Source of the DNA: Phycisphaeraceae bacterium
Lineage (GTDB): Bacteria > Planctomycetota > Phycisphaerae > Phycisphaerales > UBA1924
Reading direction: 5' to 3'
Assembly: GCA_019636795.1 (NCBI GenBank)
Contig: JAHBWW010000003.1
Coordinates: forward strand, 248,001-312,000
DNA: 64,000 nucleotides
Shown: positions 49,902 to 57,406 of the stretch, piece after piece
Layout: the number at the start of each line of letters is the position of its first letter
Numbering within the stretch: the stretch's first letter is position 1
Translations under genes and position numbers: made by a program
Notes under the pieces: model-generated
The model's database searches: none
Seen by the model: the letters and a program-made list of their open reading frames with translations, nothing else
What the model was told of the DNA's origin: nothing

Positions 49902-52292
49902 TCACCCATCGGCACGCTTCAGACGCGCATACTCCAGCACCAGCGTCTTGACGCCAACTTGCCGAAATCGAATCTGCGCCCGCGCGTTGCTCCCGCCCTG
50001 CACGCTGAGCACCTCGCCCAGCCCGAACTGCGGGTGCCGCACCAGCATCCCTGCCTTGAACCCCGACGCAGAAACCGTCGGCCTCGGTACCGCAGGCATG
50101 TCGCCAACGCTTCCTCCAGTTACTCCTCGCCGCGTCGCGCCCGATGACCACTCCTGTTCGCCAGTCTCATAGCCCCCGCCCATCTGGTCGCTCAGCCGAA
50201 CCAGATCCTCCCCGATCTCCTCGATAAACCGGCTCGGGATCATGCGCTCGGTCACTCCGCGAATCGTGCGGTACCGCGCGCTGGTCATCAGCAGATGCTG
50301 CATCGCGCGCGTGATGCCCACGAACGCCAGCCGCCGCTCTTCTTCCATGTCCGAAGGCGACTCGGCCGCCCGGCTGTGCGGCAACATGCCCGTTTCAAGC
50401 CCGATCATCGCGGCGCATGCAAACTCGAGTCCCTTGGCCGCGTGCAGTGTCATCAGCGTCACCGCCCCCTGCTCCGGGTCCACCGCATCGGCATCGGCAA
50501 CCAGCGCGACCGATTCAAGAAATGCCCGCAGCATCGCAAGCAGAGGCGGAGCGTCAGCCAGCACCGCCTGCGCCCCATCCCCGATCTCGAACTCCGCTGC
50601 GGGGTCCGCCGTCGGGTCGAACTCGTCCTCGAACGCCCGCGCCGAGGAGACCAGTTCAGACAGATTGTCCAGCCGCTCTTCGTCCGACGCCAACCCGCTC
50701 GCCTTGGCTTGGCCGTCGTAGTGCTTTTCGAGCCCCGACTCCTTGATGACACGTTCGACCAGATCGTGCAGCGTCCCCGCCACACTCGCGCCCATGAATG
50801 TTCCAGCGCCAGTCCAGCCGTCAATCAACTCTACAAACCGCCCGACCGCCGCACCAGCACGTTGCGTCAGTCCGGGCGTGTCCTGCACGCCCCGCATGGC
50901 TTCGAACAGCGGCACACGCAGCGCCGCACCCCGATCCTCAAGTGCCGCCAGCGTCGTCTTGCCGATCCCGCGGGCCGGAGTGTTGACAATCCGCCCGAGG
51001 GCCACATCGTCAGCCGGATTGGCGATCACGCGCAGATACGCCAGGGCGTGACGCACTTCCTCTCGCTCATAAAACGCCGTCCCGCGTGCGATCGTGTACG
51101 GGATCGCGCTCGTGCGCAGCGCGTCTTCGATGACACGCGACAGCGCGTTCGTGCGATAGAACACCGCCATCGACTTCCACGCGATCCCGTTCTCCGCGTG
51201 CAGGCGCAGAAAGTCCGCCACCACGTCGCCCTCGTGCCGCTCATCGCGACAGAGCACCACCGTCGGCTTCTCGCCCCCGGCGCGCGAGGTGAACAGCGGC
51301 TTGTCCTTGCGCTCGACGTTGTGCTTGATGAGCCGATCGGCCGCTGCCAGAATCGGCGCAGTCGATCGAAAGTTCTCGCCCAGCGCAATCGTCCTCGCGT
51401 TGGGATACCGCTCCTCGAACTCGAGGATGTTACTGATATCCGCACCGCGCCACGAATAGATCGCCTGATCCGGATCGCCCACGACGCAGATGTTGGGGTT
51501 GTTCTCGCCCGCCAGCGCACCCGCGATGAGAAACTGCGCATGGTTCGTGTCCTGATATTCATCGACCATCAGATACGACCAGCGCTGATTGCACGCGCGA
51601 CGCACCTGGTCATTCTCGCGCAGCATCCTGGCCGTCAGCAGCAGCAGATCGTCGAAGTCGATCGCGCCCGCGCGCCGCATCGCCGTCTCGTAAGCCGTAT
51701 AGATCTTCGCCACTTGCTTCGACGCAAAGTCCCCAGCCCCGGCCGTGTACGCCGATGCATCCATCAGGTCGTTCTTGGCCCGGCTGATCGCTGCACGCAC
51801 CGACGCAACCGGCCAGTTCTTGGTCGTCAGTCCCAGATCTCCGATCACGCGCTTGACCACCGCTGTCTGATCGCTGGTGTCATAGATCGCAAAGTCCGAC
51901 TTGAGCCCCGCGATGCCCGATTCCTCCGCGTGCCTCCGCAGCAATCGGGCGCACAACGCGTGAAACGTCATCACCGTCAGCCCGCGCATACTGCGCTCGC
52001 CAGCCCCCGCGAGCAGATGCTCGGCTCGCTCGCGCATCTCCCCGGCCGCCTTGTTCGTGAATGTCAGCGCACAGATCGACCACGGCGGCACGCCGATCCC
52101 CACGAGATACGCGATGCGACGGGTGATGACGCGCGTCTTGCCCGAGCCCGCAGCCGCAAGCACCAGCAGCGGCCCTTCGGTCGTGGTCACGGCCTCGCGT
52201 TGGGGTTCGGTCAGGTCCGCGAGCAGGTCGCGTTCGGGATTTCGGCTCAAGCTCTGGCTCACGCGCCGCACTGTAGCCGATTCGCGGTACAC
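49902..52292 (-). CDS. pcrA: UvrD/PcrA-type superfamily 1 DNA helicase
   Basis: 796 residues. 3'-5' DNA helicase for repair and removal of recombination intermediates. Motif I LAAAGSGKTRVITRRI, Ia CALTFTNKAAGEM, II LMVDEYQDTNHAQF, III VVGDPDQAIYSWRGA, IV ENFRSTAPIL, V VTLMTLHAAKGLEF, VI RRLAFVGITRAM. The C-terminal Tudor-like region has LVRHPQFGLGEVLSVQG, as in PcrA. GTG 52292 has GGGAG 9 bases upstream. It is convergent with the gene at 48673, ending 5 bases away. Confidence 0.93.
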   Translation of the reverse strand: MYRESATVRRVSQSLSRNPERDLLADLTEPQREAVTTTEGPLLVLAAAGSGKTRVITRRIAYLVGIGVPPWSICALTFTNKAAGEMRERAEHLLAGAGERSMRGLTVMTFHALCARLLRRHAEESGIAGLKSDFAIYDTSDQTAVVKRVIGDLGLTTKNWPVASVRAAISRAKNDLMDASAYTAGAGDFASKQVAKIYTAYETAMRRAGAIDFDDLLLLTARMLRENDQVRRACNQRWSYLMVDEYQDTNHAQFLIAGALAGENNPNICVVGDPDQAIYSWRGADISNILEFEERYPNARTIALGENFRSTAPILAAADRLIKHNVERKDKPLFTSRAGGEKPTVVLCRDERHEGDVVADFLRLHAENGIAWKSMAVFYRTNALSRVIEDALRTSAIPYTIARGTAFYEREEVRHALAYLRVIANPADDVALGRIVNTPARGIGKTTLAALEDRGAALRVPLFEAMRGVQDTPGLTQRAGAAVGRFVELIDGWTGAGTFMGASVAGTLHDLVERVIKESGLEKHYDGQAKASGLASDEERLDNLSELVSSARAFEDEFDPTADPAAEFEIGDGAQAVLADAPPLLAMLRAFLESVALVADADAVDPEQGAVTLMTLHAAKGLEFACAAMIGLETGMLPHSRAAESPSDMEEERRLAFVGITRAMQHLLMTSARYRTIRGVTERMIPSRFIEEIGEDLVRLSDQMGGGYETGEQEWSSGATRRGVTGGSVGDMPAVPRPTVSASGFKAGMLVRHPQFGLGEVLSVQGGSNARAQIRFRQVGVKTLVLEYARLKRADG

Positions 52293-52384
52293 AAGTTTGC
52301 TCCCGGCATTCTTGTTCCAGGTCGGGGCCCAAGGCCCCCGAGCATCGGTGCTTCACGACTTTGCCAAGACCTGCACATACCAAC

Positions 52385-53182
52385 TCACAGGTCCGACACA
52401 CTTTCCAGATGCATCACCGGCAGCCGATCAAGCCGAGGACGCACGCGCGGCGGCAGTGACACACTCATCACCTCCCCGCGCTCGATCGCGCACACGAGTT
52501 GAGGTTGGCCCGCTGCAAGACCGCCTTCGATTGGCAGCACCACATCGCGCACCGGACCGCCTCGCGCGAAATCAAACTGCCGATACACCTGATGCCGTGT
52601 CCCCACCCCGCTTGGCGCTAATTCCCCTTCGAGAGTCAGCATCGCCATCATCAGATCAAGAACATCGGCCAAATCATCCAAGTCCAGTTCGAACGATGTC
52701 GGCACAAGGTGAATCGCCGGGCTTGTCTCGAACAGCGGCACCCCCGGAGAAGGGACGTGCAGATCCCGCACGATCCCGCTTTCGAGCATCGCCGCAATCA
52801 GATCCGCCGGATGCTTCGCGACAAACTCCTCCGACACCACGCTGCACCCCCACCCGATCGTCTCGGCCTGACGAAGAGCGAGCTTCGCTTCATCCACCAC
52901 CTCCAAAGCCTGCGGCGGCATCGGTTCGCCTGCCCAGATTTCGGATATCTCGATGCTTGCATCCTCAATGCTCTTGCCTGCGCGCACAAGTGCCGCAGGA
53001 ATCTCCGCTGGTTCAATCTGCGATAACTCGCTCAGTGCGTGCAGATTCGCCTGGAGAGTGATAATCCCCGGCACCGCCCGACGCCAGCGCCCGCCCTCCC
53101 CCAAAGTTGGAAGTGCGACCGCGGACTGAGCAAACTCCGTCCACTTCCCGAGCAGCGCCGACCATGTCGCCATTCGACTCAT
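52385..53182 (-). CDS. Unknown soluble protein
   Basis: 265 residues, mixed alpha/beta, no signal peptide or TM helix (MATWSALLGKWTEFAQSAV, HLVPTSFELDLDDLADVLDL). ATG 53182 is preferred because a -10 box (TATTCT) ends 6 bases upstream and no Shine-Dalgarno is present; ATG 53173 is in frame. It lies upstream of the helicase gene on the same strand. I recognise no family. Confidence 0.65.
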   Translation of the reverse strand: MSRMATWSALLGKWTEFAQSAVALPTLGEGGRWRRAVPGIITLQANLHALSELSQIEPAEIPAALVRAGKSIEDASIEISEIWAGEPMPPQALEVVDEAKLALRQAETIGWGCSVVSEEFVAKHPADLIAAMLESGIVRDLHVPSPGVPLFETSPAIHLVPTSFELDLDDLADVLDLMMAMLTLEGELAPSGVGTRHQVYRQFDFARGGPVRDVVLPIEGGLAAGQPQLVCAIERGEVMSVSLPPRVRPRLDRLPVMHLESVSDL

Positions 53183-53188
53183 GCCATG

Positions 53189-53194
53189 AGAATA
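53189..53194 (-). promoter_or_regulatory. -10 box for the gene starting at 53182, probably leaderless
   Basis: On the minus strand TATTCT is followed after 6 bases by ATG 53182. No Shine-Dalgarno sequence lies between. Confidence 0.4.
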
Positions 53195-53269
53195 GGTCAC
53201 GGAACTCACCCGCTCGATTGGGGGAAAGGCGAGCGATTGTAGTGACAAATCAGAATTATTTTGTACTTG

Positions 53270-53533
53270 AACGTGAGCACACGTTGTGCCTGTCGCTTGT
53301 GAACTCGACATTCTGCCTTTTGGCCGCGATCGGGGAAGAGGAGAGCCCCCGTTCGCGGCAAGTGCCTGTGCTCCGGGAAACCGAAGTTTCAGGCGGGCAG
53401 CCACGCCCTCGCAGTGGGGTTTGGACCCGGTTTTTCGTGATCGCTTCGGCTGATCTGACTGACCCCGGCCCGGACACTCAAAGCGAGGTTACCCCAGCGG
53501 GCCGAGCGACCTTCCCCGTCGCTCGGCCTTTTT
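53270..53533 (+). ncRNA. Candidate structured non-coding RNA
   Basis: A 360-base gap between two minus-strand genes ends, on the plus strand, in a strong terminator that no plus-strand protein gene explains. Within it: GCACA/TGTGC hairpin (53277-53289); TCGCTT (53293-53298) complementary to AAGCGA (53481-53486), which could close the whole domain; GCCGCGA-T-CGGGG (53323-53335) pairing with CCCCG-T-TCGCGGC (53347-53359) across a T/T mismatch; GCCT/AGGC (53364, 53391) around GAAAC-CGAA-GTTTC (53377-53390). An AT-rich stretch at 53236-53271 could be the promoter. I found none of the diagnostic motifs of SRP RNA, RNase P RNA or tmRNA, and a 6S fold was not convincing. Confidence 0.45.
53500..53533 (+). 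terminator. Strong Rho-independent terminator
   Basis: GGCCGAGCGAC (53500-53510) and GTCGCTCGGCC (53518-53528) form a perfect 11-base stem with a 7-base loop followed by TTTTT. The T-run is only on the plus-strand side. Confidence 0.85.
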
Positions 53534-53542
53534 ATGCGCTGT

Positions 53543-54289
53543 TTATGACCGATCCTGCGGCGTGTCCTGCTCAGCAACTAGCGTGTCATCGAGCGGAGGA
53601 AGTTGCATCTTCCTGCGCAACTCGGCACGCAACCTCACCGACTCGTCGCGTAGCCGAAGCATGGCTGCTTCCTGACCGTTTTGCATCAAATCATCATGTT
53701 CGATCGGCTCAGCGAACATGACCCAGACGCGAGAGCGAAACAAACGTGGCTTGCTTTGCCCGCGAGGCCAGGCGTCGTACGCGCCTTCGATCGCGAATGG
53801 CACGATCGGGCAGTGTGTGCGTTTAATAAGCAGGGCTGCGCCGCGCTTGAACTCCCCCACCCGGCCGGTTTCGGTGCGCGATCCTTCCGGAAAAATCAGG
53901 ACCGCCTGATCCTTTTCGAGCAGTTCGATGACCGTTCGCATCGCAACCAGATCGCTGCCTTCTTCACTGACAGGCACCGAGTTGAGAAACGAGATGAGAC
54001 GCCCGAAGAGCGTTGATTCGAACAGTCCCGCACGAGCAAGGAAGCAGATGCGACGTTTGGTGATGGCCGTGGCGACCATTGGCGGATCGAGATAGGACTG
54101 ATGATTCCCCGCCAGCAGCACCGCGCCCCGACGCGGGATGCGATCAACATGAAGCCACCGCGCGCGAAAGAGCACACGCAGGGTCAGCCGTGCTGAAAAG
54201 AGCACGATCCAGTATCCCAGCGCACGCCACCAGGTGTCTTTGGGAACCTTTGGAACCGTGGGCACTGTGGATCGCGAAGTGTCGGCCAT
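53543..54289 (-). CDS. plsC: 1-acylglycerol-3-phosphate O-acyltransferase (PlsC-type)
   Basis: 248 residues. Makes phosphatidic acid from lysophosphatidic acid at the inner membrane. Catalytic HX4D motif in NHQSYLDPPM, glycerophosphate-binding FPEGSRTETG, and IVPFAIEGAYDA. A hydrophobic N-terminal helix follows KDTWWRALGYW. It starts 7 bases after the cmk stop, a cmk-plsC operon seen in many bacteria. Confidence 0.92.
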   Translation of the reverse strand: MADTSRSTVPTVPKVPKDTWWRALGYWIVLFSARLTLRVLFRARWLHVDRIPRRGAVLLAGNHQSYLDPPMVATAITKRRICFLARAGLFESTLFGRLISFLNSVPVSEEGSDLVAMRTVIELLEKDQAVLIFPEGSRTETGRVGEFKRGAALLIKRTHCPIVPFAIEGAYDAWPRGQSKPRLFRSRVWVMFAEPIEHDDLMQNGQEAAMLRLRDESVRLRAELRRKMQLPPLDDTLVAEQDTPQDRS

Positions 54290-54296
54290 GAACGGC

Positions 54297-55043
54297 TTAG
54301 CCCTGCCTCAACGCGACAACCCGCTCGCGCACGGTGCTCTCGAGTCTCGCGATCACGCCCGGGATTTCCAGCGTCGATGTGTCGATGACGATCGCGTCCT
54401 CTGGGCAGATCAACGGTCCATCGTGCCGCGTCGAATCAATACGGTCTCGCTCGATGATCTCTTCGAGCAGCTGCGATTCATCGACCTCGCGACCATCGGC
54501 TCGCATCTGCTCGGCCCGACGGCGCGTACGAATCTCGGGCGAAGCGTCGAGATAGAACTTGATTGCTGCATCCGGGAAGACGATCGACCCCTGATCGCGG
54601 CCTTCGGTCACCAGACGCGGATGCTGCTCGGCGATGATGCGCTGCTTGCGGACCATGTGCTCACGCAGTTTGCCGATGGCGGCCACGACAGAGACCAGTG
54701 CCGTCACGTCCGCATCCCTGATTCGGGCGTCCATCGGCTGAAGCCACGCGAGCATGGTCGGCGGATCGGCAGTCCAGTCAAAGTGCAGATCGGCATCGAC
54801 CACCACGCGGCAAAGCGTGTCGATGTCGGCTGGATCGATGCCGCGGTCGATCGCGATGGCGGTTGCTGCGCGGTACATCGCGCCGGTATCGAGAAAATCA
54901 AGCCCCAGGCGGTGGGCGAGTAATCGGGCGACAGTCGATTTCCCGGTTCCGGCCGGGCCGTCGATGGTGATGATGATCTGTTGATCGTCAGGCACACGCC
55001 ACTCCGGTCGTAAGCGAGCCAGTTCAAGGATTGCTGTGGTCAT
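54297..55043 (-). CDS. cmk: Cytidylate kinase
   Basis: 248 residues. Phosphorylates CMP/dCMP. P-loop ITIDGPAGTGKSTVARLLA, YRAATAIAIDRG in the NMP-binding region, GRDQGSIVFPDA (usually GRDIGTVVFPDA), and RTRRRAEQMR in the lid. The N-terminus has ~20 extra residues before the P-loop strand. A -10-like TACACT lies about 40 bases upstream of ATG 55043. Confidence 0.93.
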   Translation of the reverse strand: MTTAILELARLRPEWRVPDDQQIIITIDGPAGTGKSTVARLLAHRLGLDFLDTGAMYRAATAIAIDRGIDPADIDTLCRVVVDADLHFDWTADPPTMLAWLQPMDARIRDADVTALVSVVAAIGKLREHMVRKQRIIAEQHPRLVTEGRDQGSIVFPDAAIKFYLDASPEIRTRRRAEQMRADGREVDESQLLEEIIERDRIDSTRHDGPLICPEDAIVIDTSTLEIPGVIARLESTVRERVVALRQG

Positions 55044-55107
55044 GGTGCGTCACTCGCTCAAGCAGGTCCCGGGCTCTGTCAAGTGTACCAGATTTGTGCG
55101 CCGAGTG

Positions 55108-55962
55108 TCAGTCTTTCTCGAGCGCCCGCTCGACCGCATCCTCGATCGCGGTTCTGCTCGACAGCAACCCCTCAACAGGGTCTCCCGAACCCCGGTAGTC
55201 CAACCCCAGCGTGATGTCGAACCCGACCGAAATCACAGCCCCGATCAGCGGGTTCAGGTCAAACGCCTTGTGCACCGGCACGGATTCACTCAGCAAGTCA
55301 TCAATACTCATCGGCTGATCGTCCGGACCCTCGATCGCTTCTTCAAAGTCCGAGGTAGAGGCGATCACGACTGCGGCGTACGGCGTGAGGCGGCGAAGAT
55401 ACGTCACCGCATCCCCCGAGTCGACGGCGCTGAGAAAGTCGGGAAGCGTTCCGACACGAAACCCCCCGACCCGCTTGATGAGGTCCGTCACACGGTCGGC
55501 CTTCTGCGTCAGACCCTTGTAGGGCGCGATCAGGAGATTGACTTCAAGTCTCTCGGCGTATTCCACAGCCTCGCGCAAGCGGTCAATCGCCCGTTCGAGG
55601 TTATCTTCAGTGTCATTGGCCTTGACGTGAATGGCTGCGCTGTTGCAACCCAGGACCTGGGCCGCTCGCAGCACTTGATGGGCGCGATTGACCGCTGCGG
55701 TGCCGAGGTCAAAGTCTTCGGTCGCAAACGGCAGAGGGTCGGGCTCGGCGAGCATGAGGCATGAACATGCGGCCTTGTCGGCGCGATCACGGAGCAGTTC
55801 CAGATCCGTTCTCGTCGAACCCTTGAGCAGGTCGGTCGACAGCGTCAGGCCGTTGAGCCCAAGAACATCGCGGGTAAACGCCGGAACATCCGGCAGTTTG
55901 AGTTTGGGAGACCTGCCGGTCAGGAGCGGGCGGATGGATTGGAGGCATAGGGAGAGCAGCAT
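55108..55962 (-). CDS. TIM-barrel protein of the sugar phosphate isomerase/AP endonuclease 2 type
   Basis: 284 residues. The layout (LSLCLQSIRPLL at the start, RAHQVLRAAQVLGCNSAAIH in the middle, VEYAERLEVNLLIAPYKGL, and FRVGTLPDFLSAVD) matches xylose-isomerase-like TIM barrels. Substrate is unknown and the metal-binding residues are not all evident. ATG 55962 is chosen over GTG 55974; neither has a good Shine-Dalgarno sequence. Its mRNA leader contains the terminator-like hairpin at 56069-56106. Confidence 0.7.
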   Translation of the reverse strand: MLLSLCLQSIRPLLTGRSPKLKLPDVPAFTRDVLGLNGLTLSTDLLKGSTRTDLELLRDRADKAACSCLMLAEPDPLPFATEDFDLGTAAVNRAHQVLRAAQVLGCNSAAIHVKANDTEDNLERAIDRLREAVEYAERLEVNLLIAPYKGLTQKADRVTDLIKRVGGFRVGTLPDFLSAVDSGDAVTYLRRLTPYAAVVIASTSDFEEAIEGPDDQPMSIDDLLSESVPVHKAFDLNPLIGAVISVGFDITLGLDYRGSGDPVEGLLSSRTAIEDAVERALEKD

Positions 55963-56068
55963 GGAGGGCGGCACTCTACACGCCCAATCGCCCGTTGGCC
56001 ATCGGGAATGAACTTTTCAGTCCCAAAACCGTCGATGCTGCATCGGCCAGGCGGACGCCAGCGACATC

Positions 56069-56106
56069 AAAAAGTAGACGGTCGGGCCTGTACAGCGCCG
56101 ACCGTC
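56069..56106 (-). terminator. Terminator-like hairpin in the leader of the TIM-barrel gene (attenuator or sRNA end)
   Basis: On the minus strand GACGGTCGG and CCGACCGTC form a perfect 9-base stem with a 12-base loop, followed by TACTTTTTG. It lies between a good minus-strand promoter (56174-56145) and the gene start at 55962, so most transcripts could stop here. Confidence 0.6.
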
Positions 56107-56144
56107 CGGAGGGGAGAAAGCAAAGGAGTCGAGTCCGACGCGCC

Positions 56145-56174
56145 AGAATACCAGAACCACCCCACTCTCGTCAA
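56145..56174 (-). promoter_or_regulatory. Promoter of the leader/TIM-barrel gene
   Basis: On the minus strand TTGACG (56174-56169), 18 bases, TATTCT (56150-56145). The predicted start is near 56138, giving a ~175-base leader. Confidence 0.6.
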
Positions 56175-56199
56175 GCATCTATTTTGGACATTGCGCCCC

Positions 56200-56228
56200 T
56201 TGGCTTGATAGCATCATGCCTGTATTGA
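56200..56228 (+). promoter_or_regulatory. Promoter of gcvH
   Basis: TTGGCT (56200-56205), a 17-base spacer and TATTGA (56223-56228); ATG 56261 lies ~33 bases on. It is divergent from the minus-strand promoter at 56145-56174. Confidence 0.45.
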
Positions 56229-56260
56229 TACTTTCCACTCCTTACAGGAATCCCCGCACC

Positions 56261-56638
56261 ATGGCAACACCGGACGACCGACGTTACAGTTCTTCCCACG
56301 AATGGCACCGCGTCGAGGGCGATCTGGTCGCCATCGGGCTCACCCGCTATGCCGTCGACGCCCTGACCGACGTGACCTACGTCGAACTCAAGAAAGCCGG
56401 AACCCGAGTGGCATCAGGAGATTCCGTCGGGGAGGTCGAGTCGGTCAAGACGACCAGCGACGTGTATTCGGCCTTGGACGGCGAGATTGTGGCGGTCAAT
56501 GGAGCGCTCGAATCGAGCCCGGGCCTGCTGAATGAAGATCCCTACGAACATTGGTTGGTGCGCATCAAGCCCGGCGATCTGGGCGGTCTGGCCGATCTCA
56601 TGGATGCAGCAACATATGACCGTCAACACGCGGGCTAA
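56261..56638 (+). CDS. gcvH: Glycine cleavage system H protein
   Basis: 125 residues, the normal size. Carries the lipoyl arm of the glycine cleavage complex. The lipoylated lysine is Lys63 in VESVKTTSDVYSALDGEIV. SSHEWHRVEGDLVAIGLTRY is the family start. ATG 56261 is chosen on family length; AGGA lies 11 bases upstream. No gcvT or gcvP gene is in the window. Confidence 0.95.
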   Translation: MATPDDRRYSSSHEWHRVEGDLVAIGLTRYAVDALTDVTYVELKKAGTRVASGDSVGEVESVKTTSDVYSALDGEIVAVNGALESSPGLLNEDPYEHWLVRIKPGDLGGLADLMDAATYDRQHAG

Positions 56639-56665
56639 AACCAGTCGGCGAATGGCGGCCCGAGC

Positions 56666-57406
56666 ATGATCGCGTGCCAGGATGTCCACAAGTCGTACAG
56701 GCTGGGGGACCGTGATGTCACAGCGCTGTGCGGCGTGACGCTCACGATTGCCGAACCTGGGTTCTATGCCATCATGGGCCAATCGGGCAGCGGCAAGAGC
56801 ACGCTGTTGTATCTGCTCGGGGCGCTCGACCGCCCGACTTCGGGCACCATTTCCATTGCCGGGAGGGCGATCCACAGCCTCAGCGACCGCGAGGCGACCG
56901 AGTTCCGTCGCACGTCGGTCGGCATGGTCTTTCAGCAGTTCAACCTCATCGCCACGCTCAGTGCCCGCGAGAATGTCGAACTGCCCGGCTTGCTCGCGGG
57001 CCAGAAGCGGGCGTGGCTGAGCGAGCGCAGCGGCATGCTGCTCGAACGTCTGGGTCTTTCGGACCGGGCCGACCATCGACCCGATGCGATGTCGGGCGGG
57101 GAGCAGCAGCGTGTCGCGATTGCGCGGGCTCTGCTGTATCGTCCGCCGCTGCTGCTGGCTGATGAACCCACGGGCAATCTTGATTCGGCCAGCAGCGAGC
57201 GGCTCTGGTCGCTTCTGGCCGAGATCGCGCGGGAACAGGAGACCACGGTCGTGATGGTGACGCACGAGCCGGCTGCTGCGACGCATTGCCGGCGTGTGTT
57301 TGTCATTCGCGACGGAGCGGTGCTCGGTGAAATGGAGACGGAGGGACTCGATGCGGGCCGTGTGGCATCTGGCTATACGCACCTTGTCGGCTCGCCGCTG
57401 GCGTAG
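56666..57406 (+). CDS. ABC transporter ATPase of the LolD/MacB type
   Basis: 246 residues. Walker A GQSGSGKSTLL, Q-loop VFQQFNLI, signature MSGGEQQRVAIARAL, Walker B LLLADEPTGNLDS, H-loop MVTHEP. LolD/MacB ATPases pair with FtsX-like permeases to extract lipoproteins or drive envelope mechanotransmission. It overlaps the permease gene by 56 bases. Confidence 0.93.
   Translation: MIACQDVHKSYRLGDRDVTALCGVTLTIAEPGFYAIMGQSGSGKSTLLYLLGALDRPTSGTISIAGRAIHSLSDREATEFRRTSVGMVFQQFNLIATLSARENVELPGLLAGQKRAWLSERSGMLLERLGLSDRADHRPDAMSGGEQQRVAIARALLYRPPLLLADEPTGNLDSASSERLWSLLAEIAREQETTVVMVTHEPAAATHCRRVFVIRDGAVLGEMETEGLDAGRVASGYTHLVGSPLA

Noticed and set aside
50295-52502. Plus-strand open frame of 735 codons
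   Set aside because: It is antisense to the helicase gene, with no domain and shadow-type composition.
53107-53721. Plus-strand open frame across the 53.2-53.7 kb gap
   Set aside because: It runs through the candidate ncRNA, its terminator and into the antisense of plsC; no domain.
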